Shown one piece after another: positions 35,554 through 46,956 of a stretch of DNA of 64,000 nucleotides. Within the stretch, counting starts at the first letter, position 1; each line of letters opens with the position of its first letter. The stretch comes from Mycobacterium asiaticum (lineage in GTDB: Bacteria; Actinomycetota; Actinomycetes; Mycobacteriales; Mycobacteriaceae), in contig NZ_LZLQ01000051.1 in NCBI RefSeq assembly GCF_001673315.1, forward strand, positions 1 through 64,000. Direction: 5' to 3'. A program made the position numbers and the translations under genes. The notes beneath the pieces are model-generated. The model had not been told where the DNA came from and ran no database searches. It saw only the letters and a program-made list of their open reading frames with translations.

Positions 35554-36480
35554 TTACAGATTCGCCAGCTCGTCCAGATCTGCGGGTGACTTGACGGCTC
35601 GCGTCGGAACCCCCCGAAGTTCGCGTTTGGCGATGCCGGTCAAAGTGCCCGCGGGCGGGAACTCCACGATCGCCGTGACATTGTGCTCGCTTTGCTCGCT
35701 GCGCTCCCGGATGTACGCGGTGCACAGGTCCCAGCGCACCGGTCGCGTCAGCTGGGCCACCAGGGTCTGGATCGCCGCGGCGGCGGAAGCCACCGGCTTT
35801 CCGTCGTAGTTGGACAACAGTGTCGCGGTGGGCTCGGCGGTCGTAATGCCTGCTGCCGCGGCCGCATAGCCGTCCAGGGCGGGGGCCATGAATTCGGTGT
35901 GGAAAGCTCCGGCCACGCCCAGCGCGCGTACCCGGGCCTTGGCCGGCGGGTCTTCGGCGAGCTTCTCCAGCGCGGTCAGCCGACCGGCGGCAACGATCTG
36001 GCCGGCGGCGTTGCGGTTTGCGGGCACCAGGTCCAGCTGGTCGAGCCGGTTCAGTACCTCGGACTCGTCGCCACCGAGAACGGCGGACATGCCGGTGGGC
36101 TCGGCCGCGCAGGCCTTGGCCATTTCGGCGCCGCGGGTGGCAGCCAGGGCCACCGCGTCATCGGCGGCCAGCACGCCGGCGATCGCGTAGGCCGCGATCT
36201 CCCCGACAGAGTGACCCGCAACGATGAGCTCGTGACCGGCCAACAGGCCGCGCCGCACCAGCTCCTGGTGCGCCAGCAGCGTCGTCGCAACGATCAGCGG
36301 TTGCGCGATGGCGGTGTCGGTGATCTCTTCGGTGGAGGCGCTGGTGCCCAGCCGAGCCAGATCCAGCCCGCTGGACTGAGACCAAGCCGCGATCCGGTCT
36401 GCTGCGCCGGGCAATTCCAGCCACGGCGACAGCATCCCTTCGGTCTGGGAACCCTGTCCGGGTGCAAGCAAGGCAATCAC
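35554..36480 (-). CDS. fabD: malonyl-CoA:ACP transacylase FabD
   Basis: 308 aa from GTG 36480. Moves malonyl from CoA to AcpM. LLAPGQGSQTEGM near the start and the nucleophile elbow VAGHSVGEIAAYA with Ser91; the catalytic His is in GAFHTEFM; C-terminal VEFPPAGTLTGI. First gene of the FAS-II operon; the promoter region upstream (36481-36617) includes a TTTTGT/ACAAAA inverted repeat. Confidence 0.93.
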   Translation of the reverse strand: MIALLAPGQGSQTEGMLSPWLELPGAADRIAAWSQSSGLDLARLGTSASTEEITDTAIAQPLIVATTLLAHQELVRRGLLAGHELIVAGHSVGEIAAYAIAGVLAADDAVALAATRGAEMAKACAAEPTGMSAVLGGDESEVLNRLDQLDLVPANRNAAGQIVAAGRLTALEKLAEDPPAKARVRALGVAGAFHTEFMAPALDGYAAAAAGITTAEPTATLLSNYDGKPVASAAAAIQTLVAQLTRPVRWDLCTAYIRERSEQSEHNVTAIVEFPPAGTLTGIAKRELRGVPTRAVKSPADLDELANL

Positions 36481-36525
36481 GTGTCTAAGAGAACACTGTG
36501 AAGAGGTGTTTGCGCGGTGTAACAG

Positions 36526-36567
36526 ATTATGAACCTTGTCTTAGGTTTTTGTATACCTCCTACAAAA
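36526..36567 (-). promoter_or_regulatory. FAS-II operon promoter with MabR-type operator
   Basis: TTTTGT (36547-36552) and ACAAAA (36562-36567) are perfect arms of an inverted repeat with a 9-base spacer. About 16 bases further toward fabD lies CATAAT (complement of 36526-36531), a good -10 element. The repeat therefore covers the -35 region. I recall the same TTTTGT-N9-ACAAAA element as the MabR target in M. tuberculosis; mabR lies immediately upstream on the same strand, ending at 36618. Confidence 0.7.
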
Positions 36568-36617
36568 TAGCCCCGTAAGCTACATGTTTGAGATAGAGCC
36601 GCGATCTGTCGGCTAAG

Positions 36618-37937
36618 TCACAGTCTGCCCGCGTGCGGATCAATACCCCCTCTGACCGGCGACGGAAGCGGGGGCACCGAGATCTTGGCGGCAGTAGAGG
36701 GAGGGGTCGAGTAGTTGAGTTGGCCCACGGTCGCAGCGACCCGCAGGATGTACGCGTCGCGTGGTTGCGTGGGATCTCGCCCGGTGAAGTCGGTGATGCG
36801 CTTGAGGCGATACCGCACGGTGTTTGGATGAACGAACAACTTTCTGGCACAAGCCTCAATCGCGCCGCCAGAATCTAAGAAAGCGTCCAGGGTTTCGACG
36901 AGGGTAGGGCCGGCATCGGCCAGGGGTCGCATCACGTCGGTGTGCAGCGCGACGATCGCCGAGGCGTCGCCCATCAACGCCCGCTCAGGCAGCAGCTCGC
37001 GCGCCAGGACCGGTCGGGGCGCCCCGCGCCACCCCGGCACCGCGTTCATTCCGGAGATCGCTTCGCTGGCGCTGTGATAGGCCGCGGTCAGCATGGGCGC
37101 TGTCGGGCCAATCACCACCGGGTCGGTGGAAAACGCCCCGAGCAGGTCCTTGAGGAACTTGTCCGTCGGCGACAGGTGTCCGGACACGATGGCGACCAGC
37201 CAGGTGCCGTGCACGTCTGTCAGGGCTGCGCGGCCGTGCCGGACGGCGATGTCGCGGACATCCTGGCTAGCCCGGTCGCTGCCATCGACGTTGGGGCCGT
37301 CGCGGCCGGGGGCCGGGGTTCCCACCACGACCGTGGCCGGTGCGGTGGTGTCCCAGTTCAACGCCGCGGCCCGGGACAGCAGCTCGGGGCCGGTGTCACC
37401 GCGCACGACCGCGTCGACGACGCTGGCCTCCATCCGGCTGTCCCAGGCGCCGCGCGCCTCTGCGGCGTCAGCGTAGGCGGTGGCCGCGGTGAACGCCAGG
37501 TCGCGGCTGTACTTCAGGATGCCGACCGTCAACCCGGTCAGCTGTTCTTCGGTGCGGGCCAGCAGCGGCACGACTTCTTCGAAGAATTCCATCGTGACCC
37601 GCACCATGTCGACGGTGTGGCGCAGGGCGATGCGCCGGGTCAGGTCCTGGGGGACCAGTTCGAAAGCCTTCGCGGTGTAACTGACATTGCTGTGCGGGTC
37701 CTGCATCCACTCCACGAAGTTGACCACCGCCGTCTGCACCACCAGCGCGACGCTGGCCCGCTGCGAGGCTTCCAGGTCGGCGAAGAAGGGCAGTCGCTCC
37801 TGCATGGCCGACACCGCCTCGGTGGCCAACCTGCCGGAATACTGCTTGAGCCTCCGCAACAGCGAGTCGGGAACGGTCTCCAGTAGCTCCAGCGGCGAAC
37901 GGGGACGCACGGGCTGCGCAGACTGGTTGTCGTTCAC
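36618..37937 (-). CDS. mabR: transcriptional regulator of mycolic acid genes, MabR (PucR/CdaR-type)
   Basis: 439 aa from GTG 37937. N-terminal helical domain (PDSLLRRLKQYSGRLATEAV), a GGDEF-like/CdaR middle and a C-terminal helix-turn-helix of PucR type (CARKLFVHPNTVRYRLKRI, about 373-391). It corresponds to Rv2242, which binds upstream of fabD and controls FAS-II. Position directly before its target operator supports the call. The final 40 residues after the HTH are Pro-rich and poorly conserved in type. Confidence 0.9.
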   Translation of the reverse strand: MNDNQSAQPVRPRSPLELLETVPDSLLRRLKQYSGRLATEAVSAMQERLPFFADLEASQRASVALVVQTAVVNFVEWMQDPHSNVSYTAKAFELVPQDLTRRIALRHTVDMVRVTMEFFEEVVPLLARTEEQLTGLTVGILKYSRDLAFTAATAYADAAEARGAWDSRMEASVVDAVVRGDTGPELLSRAAALNWDTTAPATVVVGTPAPGRDGPNVDGSDRASQDVRDIAVRHGRAALTDVHGTWLVAIVSGHLSPTDKFLKDLLGAFSTDPVVIGPTAPMLTAAYHSASEAISGMNAVPGWRGAPRPVLARELLPERALMGDASAIVALHTDVMRPLADAGPTLVETLDAFLDSGGAIEACARKLFVHPNTVRYRLKRITDFTGRDPTQPRDAYILRVAATVGQLNYSTPPSTAAKISVPPLPSPVRGGIDPHAGRL

Positions 37938-38039
37938 TCCTAAAAGCTACGCCCTATTTCTGGAAGATTCCGCCAAAGAGCTGTGCGCCCTCGGCCGTGG
38001 AGCGCTGCCGAGCGCCGCCGAGCGTCGCCGAGCGTCGCC

Positions 38040-38129
38040 GAGCGTGACGATGGGTTCACGCTCGACGCCGAGCGTGAGGATGGGTTCACGCTCGACGCCG
38101 AGCGTGAGGATGGGTTCACGCTCGACGCG
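38040..38129. repeat. three tandem 30-bp units, each able to form a hairpin
   Basis: Units at 38040-38069, 38070-38099 and 38100-38129 differ at one or two positions. Each holds GAGCGTGA, an 8-base spacer and TCACGCTC, a perfect 8-bp stem, followed by GACGCC or GACGCG. Shorter GCCGAGCGTC-type units run on from about 38010 to 38040. They lie in the 268-bp gap between aceE and mabR, downstream of the aceE terminator-like hairpin, from which they seem derived. Confidence 0.7.
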
Positions 38130-38151
38130 GAGTCAGGTGGCCTCGCCGCAC
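38130..38151. repeat. displaced copy of the aceE 3' end
   Basis: GAGTCAGGTGGCCTCGCC at about 38130-38147 repeats the sequence at the real aceE stop (about 38203-38220), including the complement of the last codons and stop. Together with the flanking hairpin units this shows that the aceE end and its terminator were duplicated as a block of about 80 bp. Confidence 0.6.
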
Positions 38152-38168
38152 GCGCGTCGCCGAGCCTC

Positions 38169-38199
38169 GCCGAGCGTGACGGTGGGGTTCACGCTCGGC
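38169..38199 (-). terminator. aceE terminator hairpin
   Basis: GCCGAGCGTGA and TCACGCTCGGC form an 11-bp perfect stem with a 9-base loop, starting 7 bp after the aceE stop. There is no U-tract. The stem sequence is the parent of the 30-bp units further downstream. Confidence 0.6.
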
Positions 38200-38205
38200 G
38201 CGGAG

Positions 38206-40995
<2,790 letters not shown>

Positions 40996-41157
40996 CTTCC
41001 GCTCCTGTCGGTGGCAGGGTAGCTACTTGCTCGATCTTCCTCCTATCGTGCCGCACCGGGGCGCCGAGCCGATAGGTGACGCCCGTAGGCAGCGCTCGAT
41101 CAATGTCGGTGCTAGTGGGGCAGTTGGGATCGAGACCCGGTAACGTCAGACCCCGTG

Positions 41158-41712
41158 ATGCACGTGGGGGGGTTCCCCAAGCGAAGTGCCCAGGCACTCG
41201 GCTGTGCTGCGATGCTGGTGATCGGAATCGTCGGTTGCACCAAAGTCACCGAAGGGTCCGGTTCACCCGACACCAGCCTGGCCCCGGCCTACCGCTCGTC
41301 GGTGTCCGCGTCGGTATCGGCGTCGTCGGTGACATCGAAGGTCCGCGAGTCCCAGCGCCAGGCGTCGGTGACGACGCGGGCGATGCGCACCTCATGTGAC
41401 GCGCTGGCCACCACCAGCAAGGAAGCCATCGACAAGGTGAACGCCTTCGTTGCGGCGTTCAACGGCGGCAAGAACACCAGCCCCACCGAAGGTCCGGCCA
41501 TCGAGGCGCTCAACGCCAGCGCGACGGCGGTGGAGAACAGCTACAGCGAGGCGCTGCCGGCCCAGATGCGCGACGCGTTCAACACCTACAACGATGCGGC
41601 TCGTCAGGTGGCCAACGCGATCGGCACCCATGCGCCCACCGGCGAGTTCAACAAGCGCGTCGACCGCCTCAACGACGCCAAGACGAAGGCGCTCAAACTG
41701 TGCATGGGTTAG
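41158..41712 (+). CDS. putative lipoprotein (Rv2240c-type)
   Basis: 184 aa from ATG 41158 (GTG 41155 adjacent). A hydrophobic signal ends in VIGIVGC, a usable lipobox with Cys about 27. A Ser/Thr/Ala-rich linker follows, then a helical domain with one internal Cys ([20 protein letters not shown]) and a C-terminal Cys (LKLCMG). No family with known function. Divergent from aceE with about 160 bp between, upstream of the DUF3052/ahpE pair. Confidence 0.7.
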   Translation: MHVGGFPKRSAQALGCAAMLVIGIVGCTKVTEGSGSPDTSLAPAYRSSVSASVSASSVTSKVRESQRQASVTTRAMRTSCDALATTSKEAIDKVNAFVAAFNGGKNTSPTEGPAIEALNASATAVENSYSEALPAQMRDAFNTYNDAARQVANAIGTHAPTGEFNKRVDRLNDAKTKALKLCMG

Positions 41713-41786
41713 GCGTTGAACCTGAGGTTGCCTGTGCGACGATAACGGTCGTCGCTTGTCGAGTGGTTGGTTGAGGAGGTTCCACG

Positions 41787-42197
41787 GTGGTCGCGGCGGA
41801 TCACGCTCGAAAACTGGGCATCCAACGAGACCAAGTTGTCCAGGAGTGGGGCTGGGACGAAGACACCGACGACGACATCCGCGCCGACGTCGAGGATGCG
41901 TGCGGTAGCGAATTGCTGGATGAAGACACCGACGAGGTCGTCGACGTCGTGCTGCTGTGGTGGCGAGACGGCGACGGGGATTTGGTGGACACCCTGATGG
42001 ACGCGATCAGCCCACTGGCCGAGGACGGCGTGATCTGGGTGTTGACGCCCAAGACCGGTCGGGCCGGTCACGTGCTGCCCGCTGACATCGCCGAGGCGGC
42101 CCCGACCGCCGGGCTGATGCCGACCTCGTCGGTCAACCTCGGCAATTGGAGCGCCAGTCGCCTGGTCCAACCGAAGTCGCGGAGCGGGAAGCGCTGA
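41787..42197 (+). CDS. DUF3052 family protein (Rv2239c-type)
   Basis: 136 aa from GTG 41787, with GAGGAGGTT upstream. Acidic N-terminal half (EWGWDEDTDDDIRADVEDAC, ELLDEDTDEVVDVVLLWWRD) then DGVIWVLTPKTGRAGHVLPAD and NWSASRLVQPKS. The fold resembles small rossmann-like proteins of unknown activity. Its stop overlaps the ahpE start (TGATG), a conserved pairing, so a role in peroxide handling is possible. Confidence 0.85.
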   Translation: MVAADHARKLGIQRDQVVQEWGWDEDTDDDIRADVEDACGSELLDEDTDEVVDVVLLWWRDGDGDLVDTLMDAISPLAEDGVIWVLTPKTGRAGHVLPADIAEAAPTAGLMPTSSVNLGNWSASRLVQPKSRSGKR

Positions 42198-42658
42198 TGC
42201 TCGACGTCGGAGCTGCTGCCCCCGACTTCACCCTGCGCGACCAGAACCAGCAGCCGGTCACGTTGAGCAACTACCGGGGGGCCAAGGACGTGCTCCTGGT
42301 GTTTTTCCCGCTGGCGTTCACCGGGATCTGCCAGGGCGAACTGGATGCACTGCGCGATCACCTGCCCGAGTTCGAGAATGACAGCAGCGCGGCGCTGGCC
42401 ATCTCGGTGGGCCCGCCGCCCACCCACAAGATCTGGGCCGTGCAGAGCGGGTTCACCTTCCCGGTGTTGTCCGATTTCTGGCCGCACGGCGCGGTCAGCC
42501 AGGCCTACGGGGTGTTCAATGAGGCGGCCGGCGTCTCCAACCGGGGCACCTTCGTGGTGGACCGGTCGGGGATCATCCGGTTCGCGGAGATGAAACAGCC
42601 CGGCGAACCGCGCGATCAGCGGTTGTGGAGTCAGGCGTTGACGGCATTGCGGACCTGA
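42197..42658 (+). CDS. ahpE: one-cysteine peroxiredoxin AhpE
   Basis: 153 aa from ATG 42197. Reduces peroxides and peroxynitrite; recycled by mycothiol/mycoredoxin. Peroxidatic Cys45 in FFPLAFTGICQGEL, with no resolving Cys elsewhere; the conserved Thr and Arg of the active site are in place (PLAFTG, NRGTFVVDR). Sequence almost follows the remembered M. tuberculosis protein (SVGPPPTHKIWA, VLSDFWPHGAVSQAYG). The longer frame upstream overlaps the DUF3052 gene. Confidence 0.95.
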   Translation: MLDVGAAAPDFTLRDQNQQPVTLSNYRGAKDVLLVFFPLAFTGICQGELDALRDHLPEFENDSSAALAISVGPPPTHKIWAVQSGFTFPVLSDFWPHGAVSQAYGVFNEAAGVSNRGTFVVDRSGIIRFAEMKQPGEPRDQRLWSQALTALRT

Positions 42659-42707
42659 GCGTTTTGAGTGGCAGGGCCTTCGGCGTGTAGCCTGCGCCGG
42701 GGCATAA

Positions 42708-42779
42708 GGGCGCGTAGCTCAGTGGTAGAGCTCTGGTTTTACACACCAGCGGTCGGCGGTTCGATACCGTCCGCGCCCA
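42708..42779 (+). tRNA. tRNA-Val (anticodon TAC)
   Basis: Acceptor stem GGGCGCG/CGCGCCC, D-arm TAGCTCAGTGGTAGAGCT, anticodon stem CTGGT/ACCAG with loop TTTACAC giving anticodon TAC at 42740-42742, and T-arm GGCGGTTCGATACCGTCC-type hairpin. CCA follows directly in the DNA (42780-42782). It marks the left border of the 11-kb accessory block that ends before cobD. Confidence 0.95.
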
Positions 42780-42811
42780 CCAGTGTTATTGCAGCTCAAG
42801 CCGATATCTAG

Positions 42812-43609
42812 TCAGGTTCGCGCGCTGCGCACCTTGCTAACGAAGGCTGCGCCGAAAGCCTTCGCGGAGTAGGGGTCTTGGCCGGTGATCAGTTCTCGAT
42901 CCTCCACGACCTTGCTGCCCATCGGCAGCATTGTCTGCTCAACTTTGGCGCCGCGAGACGTCAGCAGTTCAGTCGGGTCGTCTTTGAGATGTCCCTTGAA
43001 GCGCCGCACCAACGGGACCGTCGACAACATCGTGTCCACCCCGGTCTTGAAGCAGGTCATGCGGTAGCCCTCGTAGGTCCAGCGGCCGTCGACGGTGGGA
43101 GCCGCCGCCAGGGCGGCCGGAGCGTGACAGATCAAACCGGTGGGCCGCTGGGAGTCGTGGAAGTAACGGACAAGGGCGCCGAAGTCCTCGTTGAGTGAGT
43201 CATCGGCGAATGCGTCGCGGTGCAGCAGGTCAACCAGCGGCCCGTGACCGCCGGGCACGAACATCGCGTCGAACCCGTCCAGGCGCTGCCTGTCGTGGCA
43301 GATCTCTTCCAGTTTGGCGGGCGTGGCCAGACCGAGTTCCAGGAGCTCCCGATAACTGCTCAGGGCTGCGTCACGCCGTTTACGCGAGCCTGCGAAATAC
43401 ATCAGGCTGCAGGAGGTGCCATCGATGGTGGGAATGCGCGCACCCGGTGTGGCGAATGCCAGCTCAAATCCGGCGTCCCGCATCGCGTCGGTCGGTTCGA
43501 TCAATTCACCCAGGTAGGTGCCGGTCGGCTCGCTGCCGCCTTCTCGCAAAGGAATCCGGTCAGCCGCAGACACGACCACAAGCACGCGCATCGCCGTCAT
43601 AGTCCCCAT
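42812..43609 (-). CDS. DJ-1/PfpI-family protein, Hsp31/glyoxalase III-like
   Basis: 265 aa from ATG 43609 (in-frame ATGs at 43600 and 43591). Fold marks: MRVLVVVSAADR at the start, FDAMFVPGGHGPLVDLL, and the nucleophile elbow GLICHAPAALAA with Cys in ICH. The lid region with SLMYFAGSRKRRDAAL suits Hsp31-like members, which detoxify methylglyoxal or act as chaperones/deglycases. Cytosolic. First gene after tRNA-Val and divergent (232 bp) from the membrane/[18 protein letters not shown] fusion. Confidence 0.75.
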   Translation of the reverse strand: MGTMTAMRVLVVVSAADRIPLREGGSEPTGTYLGELIEPTDAMRDAGFELAFATPGARIPTIDGTSCSLMYFAGSRKRRDAALSSYRELLELGLATPAKLEEICHDRQRLDGFDAMFVPGGHGPLVDLLHRDAFADDSLNEDFGALVRYFHDSQRPTGLICHAPAALAAAPTVDGRWTYEGYRMTCFKTGVDTMLSTVPLVRRFKGHLKDDPTELLTSRGAKVEQTMLPMGSKVVEDRELITGQDPYSAKAFGAAFVSKVRSART

Positions 43610-43841
43610 AGGTACCCCGGCCGCAGTGAGGCAATCGCTCTGCTCGTCATAGATGTGGCCGCACAGCCGCAAGACTGTCGCGTCATCGACACGGGTCCAT
43701 CCGTAGGGCAGCGATACTGTTTCTCGTCCTTGGCGTCGGCGTCCGTGTGCGGACCTTCGGTGCTGTCCAGAAGCTCCCTCAACACTCAAATTCATCGCCC
43801 CCGGCTGGGACCGGGTGGGAGCTGTGGGACGCTGAGCGTCA

Positions 43842-46085
43842 GTGACACAACACGCGGCGCCGCCCCTGGCTGAACCGGCGCCGGCAACCCCGCGGGCGAA
43901 TCTGACGGTGATCTGCGCCATCTTCTTCTGTTCGGGTATCCCCGCGCTGATTTACCAGCTTGTCTGGCAGCGCTCGCTGTTCACGATTTACGGCATCAAC
44001 GTCGAAAGCGTCACGGTGGTGGTCACGGCCTTCATGCTCGGGCTGGGCATCGGGAGCTTCGCAGGCGGGCGGTTGTCGCGGCTGCGCCTACCGCTGCTGG
44101 GCGTGTTCGCCGCCGTCGAACTCGGTATCGGCGTCTTTGGCTACTTCTCGCTGGGCTTGTTTCACGCCGTGGGCGAGTTGACCCTCCAATTGAGCGCGCC
44201 GTTGACGGCGCTGTTCACATTCCTGCTGGTGCTTGTGCCCACCCTGTTGATGGGTGCAACGATGCCCCTTCTGACGGCGCATCTGGTGAAGCACTCGGGA
44301 AACGTGGGGCGCAGCGTCGGACTGCTGTACTTCGTCAACACGCTTGGCAGCGCCTTCGCCTGTTTCATCGTTGCGTCCTTTCTGATGCGGCTCTTGGGAC
44401 AACAGGGCGCTATCGCGTTTGCCTGCGGCATCAATCTGGTTGTCGGTAGCGGGGCACTGCTCGCGCAGATGAAGTCGCCCAAGGCCGGCATTCAGCCTGA
44501 CGCGCAGTTAGCGCGGTTCAATACCCGCGGTTTCTCGTTTGCGTTGCTGCTTGCGGCGCTCTGCGGCTACATAGCGCTGAGCTACGAAATTCTGTGGTAT
44601 CGCGTCTACTCATTTGCCTCTGGAGGTGTCGCGCGGGCGTTTGCGTTATTGCTGGGTTGCTACCTGCTGGGCATTGCGCTCGGCTCGCTCGTCAGCCGCC
44701 GCTTCTGCCGTGACTCGGCGGGGACCAAGCAGGTGGCTTCGCTGTCCGGCTTCGTCTTGTTTGCCAGTGCAGCAAGCTTCCTGCTGGCGCCCGCAGCGTC
44801 GCTGATCACCTCCACGCTGCACTGGGGGGTGTCTTTACCGCTGGTGGGCGTCGCCGCGGCGTTGCTGGGCGCGATCTTCCCGCTGATTTGCCATATCGCT
44901 ATTGCGCCGGACGCCCGCGCGGGCGAGGGATTGAGCTACCTGTACCTCGCCAACATCGTGGGCTCGGCGCTGGGCAGCCTGATGACAGGCTTTGTGCTGA
45001 TGGACCATTGGAGCCTGGGCGGCATTTCGTTATTTCTGGCGCTGCTCGGCGTTGCGCTTTCGCTCGTGCTGCTACTAACCGCCAAATACCGGACGGGTGA
45101 GAAAAGCCTGTATTCCTCGCGCGTCGCCGCCACCGTCCTGGCGGGCCTGGCAATCGTCATCTTGCAGCCTTGGCTTTTCGACGGTGTCTATGAGCGGCTT
45201 TACTTCAAGCAGCATTACGCGGGGCAGCGCTTTGCGCACCTGAAGGAAAACAAGAGCGGCGTGGTCAGCGTCACGCAGGACGGCCAGATTCAGGGTGGCG
45301 GCGTCTACGACGGGGTTTTCTCCACCGACCTTGTGAACGACCGCAACATGATTGTCCGTCCCTACGCCCTCAGCCTGCTGCACGAGTCGCCCCGCGACGT
45401 GCTGATGATCGGGCTTTCGTCAGGCTCCTGGGCGCAGGTGATTGCCAATAATCCACAGGTTGAAAGACTGACTGTGGTCGAAATCAATCCGGCCTATCTG
45501 AACGTCATGAGGAACTACCCCGGCGAAGCCGGCGTGCTGAACAACCCCAAAGTGGCGACTGTGATCGACGACGGGCGACGTTGGCTCGCCCGCAACCCCG
45601 AGCGGAAGTTCGACTTCATCGTGCAGAACACCAGCTTCAACTGGCGCGCACACGCCACCAACCTACTTTCGACGGAGTATCTCGAGCTGGTCCGTGCCCA
45701 CCTCAAGCCGGGCGGGGTGTCCTTCCACAACACGACAGGGTCGGCTGCAGCGCAGCGCACGGCCGCACTCCAATTCCCCTTCGCATTGCGTTTCATCAAT
45801 TTCATAGCGGCCAGCGATTCTCCGCTTGCGATCGACCGCAGGCGGTGGGAACGGGTATTGCGCGAGTATCGCATCGAAGGCAGGCCCGTCTTCGACCTTG
45901 CCGACTCGAAGCAGCAAACGCGTCTCGAAGAAGTTTTGTCTTTAGTCGACTCGCTCTCGGCCGGCTACGGCCCCGCAAAGCCAACCGGCATGAACCTGGA
46001 AACGCGCGAGGGCATCCTCGCTCGCACCGACGGAGTGCCTACGATTACCGACGACAATATGGGCACCGAATGGGGCGCGCGCTAA
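43842..46085 (+). CDS. multi-pass membrane protein fused to a [22 protein letters not shown] domain
   Basis: 747 aa from GTG 43842. Residues about 20-440 form some 12 hydrophobic segments in two MFS-like halves (GIPALIYQLVWQRSLFTIYG; YIALSYEILWYRVYSFASGG, the motif being repeated). About 480-680 is a Rossmann methyltransferase-like SpeE domain: DVLMIGLSSGSWAQV, VVEINPAYL, VIDDGRRWL. The catalytic DSSDP-type loop of true aminopropyltransferases is replaced by VQNTSFNW, so polyamine synthesis is unlikely. Codon use (many TTT, ATT, TTG, GCG; fewer C-ending codons) and composition differ from both sides, as in a gene acquired from Proteobacteria. Role unknown. Confidence 0.8.
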   Translation: MTQHAAPPLAEPAPATPRANLTVICAIFFCSGIPALIYQLVWQRSLFTIYGINVESVTVVVTAFMLGLGIGSFAGGRLSRLRLPLLGVFAAVELGIGVFGYFSLGLFHAVGELTLQLSAPLTALFTFLLVLVPTLLMGATMPLLTAHLVKHSGNVGRSVGLLYFVNTLGSAFACFIVASFLMRLLGQQGAIAFACGINLVVGSGALLAQMKSPKAGIQPDAQLARFNTRGFSFALLLAALCGYIALSYEILWYRVYSFASGGVARAFALLLGCYLLGIALGSLVSRRFCRDSAGTKQVASLSGFVLFASAASFLLAPAASLITSTLHWGVSLPLVGVAAALLGAIFPLICHIAIAPDARAGEGLSYLYLANIVGSALGSLMTGFVLMDHWSLGGISLFLALLGVALSLVLLLTAKYRTGEKSLYSSRVAATVLAGLAIVILQPWLFDGVYERLYFKQHYAGQRFAHLKENKSGVVSVTQDGQIQGGGVYDGVFSTDLVNDRNMIVRPYALSLLHESPRDVLMIGLSSGSWAQVIANNPQVERLTVVEINPAYLNVMRNYPGEAGVLNNPKVATVIDDGRRWLARNPERKFDFIVQNTSFNWRAHATNLLSTEYLELVRAHLKPGGVSFHNTTGSAAAQRTAALQFPFALRFINFIAASDSPLAIDRRRWERVLREYRIEGRPVFDLADSKQQTRLEEVLSLVDSLSAGYGPAKPTGMNLETREGILARTDGVPTITDDNMGTEWGAR

Positions 46086-46162
46086 CGCCACATTTCAAAT
46101 CGGCGGCGACCGGCGATGTCTTGCCGCTGCTCACGGCAGATGCGCGAGACTCGCCTTCGAAG

Positions 46163-46903
46163 TCATGGTTCGGACCGCCGCCCGGGGGGTTCCGCGATCC
46201 AGGACCGGGCGCCGCCGAGTACCGCGGCGTGCACGGCCCGGGCGATCCGGGCGCCAAACACCGAACGTGGCCCGGCGAACGCCTCCGCAGGGCCGTCCGT
46301 GGGACAGTGCACGACGATCGCGTCGGAGGCGGTGCCGGTCGCTCGTACCCCGATTTCGTGTAGCGCCTGGACCTTCGCCTCCGTCGCGGTAGCCACGGCA
46401 TTGACCAGGGCAGCCTGCGACAGCCGCACCGGCACCGCAACCACGACGTTGATCGTCCCCGCCCGGTATGGGTCCCCGTCGGTGAGTGGCCGGTACTCGA
46501 CGCTCTGGTAAGAGGTAAACGCCGTTGTTATCACACCCGACGGCAATTCGCGACGGAAGTCCCGATCGGGCGCCGCCGCCCAAGCGGGGCTGGACAGCCC
46601 CACCGTCGCGGCGGCCTGCACGCCGCTGTCCGCGGCGAGGTGGTGGCGCGTCACGTCGACAGCAGTGAGAAGCCCGCAGCCAATACCGACGAGGCCCAGC
46701 GCGCTACCAATCTCGACCAGGTGCCGGTCCGGGTCGGTCCGGCCGTAATCCAGCGGGACGGTGGCGTTGACTATCCAATCCCGGGCGCCGATGCCGCCGC
46801 CGAGCGGGCCCGACGAGATGCACAGCCGCGGTGCGTCGAACTGCCAGAGCAGCAGGGGGATCCGCCGGGACTCTTCCACCCGTGCGGTCAACCGGGGATG
46901 CAC
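46163..46903 (-). CDS. cbiZ: adenosylcobinamide amidohydrolase CbiZ
   Basis: 246 aa from GTG 46903. CbiZ family: GLLTAVDV, VGLSSPAWAA, GTINVVVAVPVRLSQAALVNAVATAT-like (GTINVVVAVPVRLSQAALV), ATGTASDAIVVHCP and FGARIARAVHAAVLGGA. The enzyme removes the aminopropanol arm of adenosylcobinamide to give adenosylcobyric acid, which CobD can re-enter into the pathway. It is 53 bp downstream of the GMC oxidoreductase on the same strand and about 6.8 kb from cobD. This is a salvage route usually found beside corrinoid transport genes, none of which are seen here. Confidence 0.8.
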   Translation of the reverse strand: MHPRLTARVEESRRIPLLLWQFDAPRLCISSGPLGGGIGARDWIVNATVPLDYGRTDPDRHLVEIGSALGLVGIGCGLLTAVDVTRHHLAADSGVQAAATVGLSSPAWAAAPDRDFRRELPSGVITTAFTSYQSVEYRPLTDGDPYRAGTINVVVAVPVRLSQAALVNAVATATEAKVQALHEIGVRATGTASDAIVVHCPTDGPAEAFAGPRSVFGARIARAVHAAVLGGARSWIAEPPGRRSEP

Positions 46904-46956
46904 CGTCTCATTCTTGCGTCCCGGCCTCGTCCCGGTCGCGTCCCGGTGCGGCGTGC

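Noticed and set aside
42708..42782. tRNA-Val as the attachment site of an integrated element
   Set aside because: No integrase gene and no copy of the tRNA 3' end was found by eye on the far side of the accessory block.
43842..46085. Spermidine synthase
   Set aside because: The SpeE-like domain lacks the catalytic DSSDP-type loop, so the polyamine reaction is not supported.
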